Notes under the pieces: model-generated | Told to the model about the DNA's origin: nothing | Database searches by the model: none | What the model saw: the letters and a program-made list of their open reading frames with translations, nothing else | Part shown: positions 59,207 through 64,000 of the stretch, piece by piece | Layout of the letters: every line of letters starts with the position of its first letter | Position numbering within the stretch: position 1 is the stretch's first letter | From: Melastoma dodecandrum | Lineage: Eukaryota > Streptophyta > Magnoliopsida > Myrtales > Melastomataceae | Length of the DNA stretch: 64,000 bases | Assembly (NCBI GenBank): GCA_029817715.1 | Contig: JARUPY010000164.1 | Location: forward strand, 1,616,001-1,680,000 | Reading direction: 5' to 3' | Program-made: the position numbers and the translations under genes

Positions 59207-61830
59207 TCATTGTCTGCTTGAACTCGCCATACTTGGTCTAGGTACCCCGCGTGCCGCCTCCATGAGCAAGAAAGTGAGAACCTTGGCCTGGGTCTTCTTG
59301 ACGGTGACTTCATTCCTCTGTCGGAACCAAGACTTCAGTTCATCTTGGTCCTGCTGTTCAGAGGCATGAGCAAATCTTTCTGCGAGCAAGGAGTCAACCG
59401 TAGTCCCTCTCCATGGCCTGAACCGTAGTCCCTCGCCATGCCTGCGCAGGTTCAGGCTAAGATTGTGGACTACGGTTGACTCCTTGCTGGCGAGTCAAAT
59501 CTTCCTTCTGCCCCTTGAGAAGTTGCAAATCAGCCTCTTCTTCCGCACGCTTTTTCAAGATATCAACAATCCTGGACCAGGCACCATTAACTGCTTCAAT
59601 GTCTTGCATGTAGGCCGGCCGGTCGGACCAGAATCGTCTCCCGATCTCCTCGCAGGCTGCCTGTATTTCGATAGTGGTGGCTGGGGAGTCCTCAATCTCC
59701 TTGATGCAGCTCTGAAGGACCTTGAACTGGTCTTCAGAGAAGATCTCAACACGAAGGATATGCCCAACACGTTTCACATTCGCCATCAGGCGATCATAAT
59801 CACTCAGGCCGCTTGGAGTACCGTCCCCAGGTATCCCGCTTGATGGCTGGCTGGGAGGACAGCTGGCCGACGATGGACTGGTACCAGCAGTTGGGTTAGT
59901 GCCTGTCGCACCCATCACCTCTAGAGCAGCAGCCTCTGTTGTAATAGCAGGGGCTTCCGTTTCCTCAGTAGCTGGGGCAACTGAGATTTCAGGGGTAGGG
60001 GAAGGAATAGGCTACAAGTGAAAATTTAACAATCAGTATGGAGATTAAACAAGCAAAGTCTACATCTACCATGCAATAACTCGGAAGGAGGAGGCAGGTC
60101 GGCTTCATCAGAAGTTTCCACCTTGGGATCAGATTCCTCGGACTGATTTGAACTCTGGAGAGAGGATAAGATATTCAGGCTTTAAAGACAGGAAATGGTA
60201 TAGACACAAGGTTACGTACCGTCCCTCGAAGAAACTCAGCCGCTTGAGAAATCAGAGGGGGCGGACTCGGAATTGTAGTCGTTTTCCTGAAATCAATGCC
60301 ATACGATAAATTGAAGGAGAGTTGTAGTACTCAACGGTGAAAAGCGTCGCATACCTCACAGAAGAGGTCCTTGAAGGTTCTGTGGCCCTGACAGAGATAG
60401 GGGTTGGGTCTTGGACAGCAGGCCGACAAAGCTTGAAAGAGACTGAAATCGGCACGTCTTCAGAATCAGAAGACTCAGGGGCAGGAGCTCTACGCTTGCT
60501 GGCCGCTCCCTCCTCGACCTGCTTGCCTGTAAAGGCAAGAGATTGCCGGCTTAGGCGAGTTAAACGCTTGGCCGGAGGAGGAGGGCCACTCTCCGGTGAA
60601 GAGTCCCCCGAGTCTACATCCAAGACTGCGACTCATGTTAGTAAAAGATTCTCATATCTAAGAAAGTATAAGCATAAGTCTATACCAAGAGATAGCCGTT
60701 GCCTTGTCTTCAACATCATGTCGGAAGACAAATAAAGGTCAGGCTCTTTAGAGATCTGGAGGAAGGACATCTTCTTCAGTAGGGTGTCAAAGGTGATCGC
60801 CCACTGAATAGTGAAGAACTCCGTGGCCGAGACTGGTGTAGACTCAAGAGAAAACTCCATATGTTGGAGCTCCGCCTTCCTGGCCAAGAGGTTCATTGAG
60901 ACCTGGAGGGTTTCATTGGAAAAAATAGTGGAAATCCTCATGTGGAGCGAGAGGTTGGAGGTGTCGGAGAAAGGCACTGAAGGGCTCTGCACGAAGCCAA
61001 CCTGCCTTGCACAAAGCTGGGGGTTGTAGATTTCAAAGGTGAAACCTCCCTCCACCACCCAGACCAGGTCCTTACTGGTCAAAACTGAATCCCAGTATAG
61101 ACCCGGAGTGAGCTTTTGGCGGCGCCTCAAAATAGTATGGCCAGCAGGAAAGGGGACCCAGTTGCGACATTCACTCCCCTTGTATCTACAATGTGACGGA
61201 TGTGTCCCGTCACAGAGGCATACAACCACTGGTCCTTCGATCGGCAGCATGAATCCGGCATGTGCGTCCCATAACACGCGACTGGACTGGCGCCGGAGAG
61301 CATCTGGTACCGTGTAAGCCCGGGCATCCACAGGCAGAACCACAGATGCACAAGCCACAGAGGGCCACCGACCGGATATCTTGGAAAGGGGCTGCCGCAC
61401 GTTGTCGTCTTATGCAACCCCTGGTAAACCAACCCCAGCTTGGGGCCCAGACAATCTACTTGGAGGCCGCCGAGCTCAAGAAATTGGCGACCCCATAAAC
61501 CAGCTTCGACACACGTTTGCCAGTAAAATAGAACACGTACTTGCTTAGCTAGACATTGAAGAACTCGACCTCTTCAGACTTTCCCCAGGCAACAAGGGGC
61601 ATATCCAGGTCCTTCTTCACTGTGCTCAGAATCTGGAGCATCTCGGTGGGATGGTGGTCGTCATCAGTAGGATGGAGGTGAACAGGGACGCCGGCCACGT
61701 AGCTCCCCATCAAGAAGTAGTTGTCTTCCAAAGTTATGGTCATGGGACCCTCAGGGAGGTAGAAACTGTTTACCGAGTCATTCCAGAATTGAAGCAGACT
61801 CGCACACACCCGAGGGTCGCAGACTCGCAC
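59207..61830 (-). pseudogene. Antisense intron-bearing plant-mobile-domain gene of element B
   Basis: This unit runs opposite to pol. Its N-terminal part (61549-61830) reads FWNDSVNSFYLPEGPMTITL and EDNYFLMGSYVAGVPVHLH, the plant mobile domain pattern. Next come FPRYPVGGPLWLVHLWF (61127-61432) and YNPQLCARQVGFVQSPS (60633-61126). The C-terminal half is Ser/Pro/Glu-rich with a basic PPPPAKRLTR, ending in a coil (59457-59918). Short GT-AG introns are visible at 60626-60685 (with TACTAAC branch point), 60287-60354 and 60155-60219; each join keeps the frame. A fourth, 60012-60069, joins with a one-base frame error. Frame changes near 61430 and 61130 and a hairpin at 59386-59487 break it. The domain is found in transposon-encoded and host proteins; function unknown. 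Confidence 0.65.
59386..59487. repeat. Inverted duplication forming a hairpin
   Basis: The 21-base arms 59386-59406 and 59467-59487 are perfect inverse complements (GCAAGGAGTCAACCGTAGTC plus C). A second nested pair, GCCTGAACC and GGTTCAGGC, lies inside. A partial direct copy, ACCGTAGTCCCTC, sits between. It interrupts the antisense gene near its 3' end. Confidence 0.85.
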
Positions 61831-61900
61831 ACATTCGTAGAGTTATCATCTTGCTCGAAAAATGGTTGAGTTTTCAAAGAGGTAAGTTGAGAGGCTGGCA

Positions 61901-62452
61901 TGTTAGAATTTTGTTTCTTAGTTTTATTATTTTATTTTATTTTATAAAATTTGTATTAGGCTATAATCAATTATTGATATACGTTTCGTAAAACAGGCTG
62001 TGTTACAATATACGAGACTATACATGATAGCCCATTAATTTTAAAGTGATTATTTTGGTGGGGCTTTTGCACTTCTCAAGTTTTATTATTAATGTGGTTT
62101 GGACGGCTTATGGTGTAGGCCCGTGTGTTGACGTAAGCTAGTGATGGATGGACCCATCACACCTTATATTAACAGGTGCTAGGTCCCATCTCCCGCTTGC
62201 CCTAACCCTAATAGTGGTGCTCCATCGGCCATCGGCAAGTTAGGGAGAGGAAGACGCAGATCACTACCTTTTCCTCTTGTTTGTAGATCTCGTTGAGTAA
62301 CACTCCTGAAGTGAGATCGCGCTAAAGGCGAGTTAATTTAAAGGCACGTTGATGCCGGGCACGTAAAATTACTTTTCGTACCTTTTCGTGTCCTAAATTC
62401 GATTGCGGTGATTCTGGATTGGATTAAATTTTCTAACGTGTGGTATCAGAGC
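61901..62452 (+). mobile_element. LTR with initiator-Met tRNA primer-binding site
   Basis: A stretch starting TGTTAGAATTTTG at 61901 and ending near TTTCTAACG at 62438 has matching short inverted ends. It is followed within three bases by TGGTATCAGAGC (62441-62452), a perfect initiator-Met primer-binding site. This is a 5' LTR of about 540 bp of a plus-strand element. The following 800 bases show no gag or pol, and no matching 3' LTR is in the window. Confidence 0.7.
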
Positions 62453-63268
62453 AACCGTAATTCGATTTAGGATTGAACACATTATACGTACCCATTAGAG
62501 TCGTGGATCCTCAAACCTACTCGATACTTGACCTAAGGGTTTCACGACCATGTATGATTCCAATGTTGGCCTCAGTGTGTGTTGGGTTATAATATGAATT
62601 TGACATATTATTGGAGCGGCTAGTCCGTTTTGCGTTGTCGGATCAGCGTTCAGTGTTCTTGGAAATTTATCCAGTTTAAATTTTGTTCTAATTGTAATAT
62701 GATATTATTAGATTTCACCGAATTACAATATTTAGTTTGATTACATCAATTAAATTTTATCCCGTGAAATATACTCGGTTGAACACGACCAGATCAACGG
62801 AGAGCGTTGCCCATCTCGTCAAATACTCAACGACTACGTCTTTTTACCGTCGAATGAACATAGGAAGAATCCTCTAAGTAGTTTTTTTTTTTAAATGTTT
62901 TGTTTGTATCTTGGTTTACTAAAATTGAAATCCGGTTGGGTTAACGATTTCAATTAATTTGTTTTTCATTGTTTATTTGTCGCTAAGATAATGGATTTAA
63001 CTTATTAAAAATAACAATTAAAAAAAAATCCCACGATAGTGGCTAGGGGTGATCATAGTTTCCGGGTAAAATCGGAAACCGGAAGGAACGGGTACACGAT
63101 GGTTGCTCGGGAGAGCAAGTACTCCGATCGTGTGAAGGGTAGAGTGATAGTCAAAGGCGGTGACAACGCTCTCAGAATGACACGACGAATGAAGGGGTGA
63201 GCTCTTCAGGGCTCTGAAGGTCCAGGGAAGGAGAATTTGGTAACTTCTGCCCAAGGTGGAGATTGTTA
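62453..63268 (+). other. Non-coding interior after the LTR
   Basis: No coding sequence is seen. A hAT-like motif, TAGGGGTGATCATAG, is at 63044-63058, followed by GGAAACCGG repeats. The last bases, CCAAGGTGGAGAT, look like a polypurine tract for the LTR at 63269. Confidence 0.45.
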
Positions 63269-63724
63269 AGATTTGGTCCGAAGTAATGATCTTTTGAGAT
63301 TACGTAATATTACGAAAATATAATATTTGATATTATTAGATATTATATGATTCGGAGATAATATTTAGACCCTATTGTATTAGATTTCTAATTTGGAGGA
63401 CAAGTTAGGACTATTTATAAATAGGGACCTTGTCTAGGTTATTAGGTATGGTGTGACATAGTGAGTGTGTGGCATTTGAGAGAGAAAATCATCGGGTCAT
63501 GGTAGAGGTTATTCTACGGGATTCGGGGTGATGATTTTCTTATATCTCGGGTGGATGAGCGACACACTTAGTGCTTTTGTAATCTCGATTGTCTAGTGGA
63601 ATCTTCGGAGGACCTCCCCGTGGACGTAGACCGATTTTGGACGAACTATGTAAATCTTGCGTATGTTGTTTTTCGTCCAAATTTCTCCATCAAGGCTCGA
63701 CACGACAGTTGAATTTCCCCAACA
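63269..63724 (+). mobile_element. Copia-type 3' LTR
   Basis: TGTTAAGATTTGG at 63269 to CCCCAACA at 63724 (456 bp) has TG...CA ends. It follows a purine-rich AAGGTGGAGAT, typical of the tract before a Copia 3' LTR. Inside are a TATA box (TATAAATAGGGACC near 63416) and the CCTCCCCGTGGACGTAGACC segment seen in many plant Copia LTRs. It does not match the LTR at 61901, so it belongs to another, largely deleted element. Confidence 0.65.
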
Positions 63725-64000
63725 TCATCAATTCAATATACATGTTATTTGGCCACAACGACCGTGTAGCTACTCAAGCTCTTCAATTACATTTCACATC
63801 TCATCGTTACATCATGTCTCACATATCTCGACACATACTCAAGTTCTTACTCGTGTCATTCGATGAGATGTGATGATACCGACCTTCGTGTGTGGTGAGG
63901 CATACGGGGTGGACTCCACAACCACCCCTCTGCTGACACCATCCCTACGGCCGTTCCATTGTGTCCCATTTTCAAGTTCAAAGGAGTGTTGGTATGATAC
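63725..64000. other. Window end, no feature seen
   Basis: No gene, repeat end or RNA gene is recognised in the last 276 bases. Confidence 0.4.

Larger units (their letters stand above)
52050..61830 (+). mobile_element. Element B: Tat-lineage Ty3/gypsy retrotransposon with an antisense gene
   Basis: Plus-strand order: LTR-like region with TATAAATA at 52679-52686, gag (52914-54038), zinc-finger-like linker (54477-54539), protease (54666-55823), reverse transcriptase (56275-57111), RNase H plus second RNase H (57108-57995), integrase core (58271-58684) and tail (58769-59044). A minus-strand plant-mobile-domain gene occupies 59207-61830. The double RNase H and an extra antisense ORF between pol and the 3' LTR are known for Tat/Retand elements. 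Frames are broken at several places, and about 200 bp of the integrase zinc region is missing. LTR borders were not resolved. It is clearly related to element A and better preserved. Confidence 0.82.

Noticed and set aside
61901..62438. This LTR as the 3' LTR of element B
   Set aside because: It is followed by a primer-binding site, so it is a 5' LTR, and it does not resemble the region before element B gag.

Overview
This is plant nuclear DNA, most likely from a eudicot. Genes have GT-AG introns, the spacers are AT-rich, and the families are plant-specific: a DUF247 protein, a DUF313-type B3 factor, a plant LRR receptor-like kinase, MuDR, hAT, Copia and Tat-type Gypsy elements. The species cannot be named from the sequence. 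All homology calls here are by reading, without database searches.

Layout. 1-11.4 kb is gene-poor, with decayed transposon pieces and a 119-bp tandem repeat. A four-exon papain-like cysteine protease lies at 11.5-13.2 kb (+). A decayed MuDR-like transposase (15.6-17.5 kb, -) and a Copia 3' end (about 18.1-18.45 kb, -) follow. A DUF247 gene (19.3-20.9 kb, +) converges on RER1 (21.4-27.8 kb, -). The 5.7-kb first intron of RER1 holds a 3.6-kb LTR retroelement with intact 5-bp target-site duplications. That element carries a gag remnant joined to fragments of a host Tudor-SN gene, and is itself interrupted by a 684-bp hAT-like element. Next come a broken SDN-like DEDDh exoribonuclease locus (28.7-31.9 kb, -), a single-exon B3 gene (33.0-33.8 kb, +), a 1.3-kb foldback element (34.3-35.6 kb) and an LRR receptor-like pseudokinase (35.9-38.5 kb, -).

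From about 41.5 kb to the end the window is nearly all retrotransposon. Element A (about 41.5-50.6 kb, -) and element B (about 52-61.8 kb, +) are two decayed Tat-lineage Ty3/gypsy elements. Each has gag, protease, reverse transcriptase, RNase H plus a second RNase H, and integrase. Both keep reading frames antisense to pol on their 3' side. In B this antisense unit resembles a plant-mobile-domain gene and contains several short GT-AG introns. Pieces of two further LTR retrotransposons close the window.

The host genes are functionally unrelated: vacuolar or secreted proteolysis, Golgi-to-ER retrieval, small-RNA turnover, transcription and receptor signalling. There is no operon-like logic. The main interest is the capture of host coding sequence by the element inside RER1, and the antisense intron-bearing gene of the Tat element.
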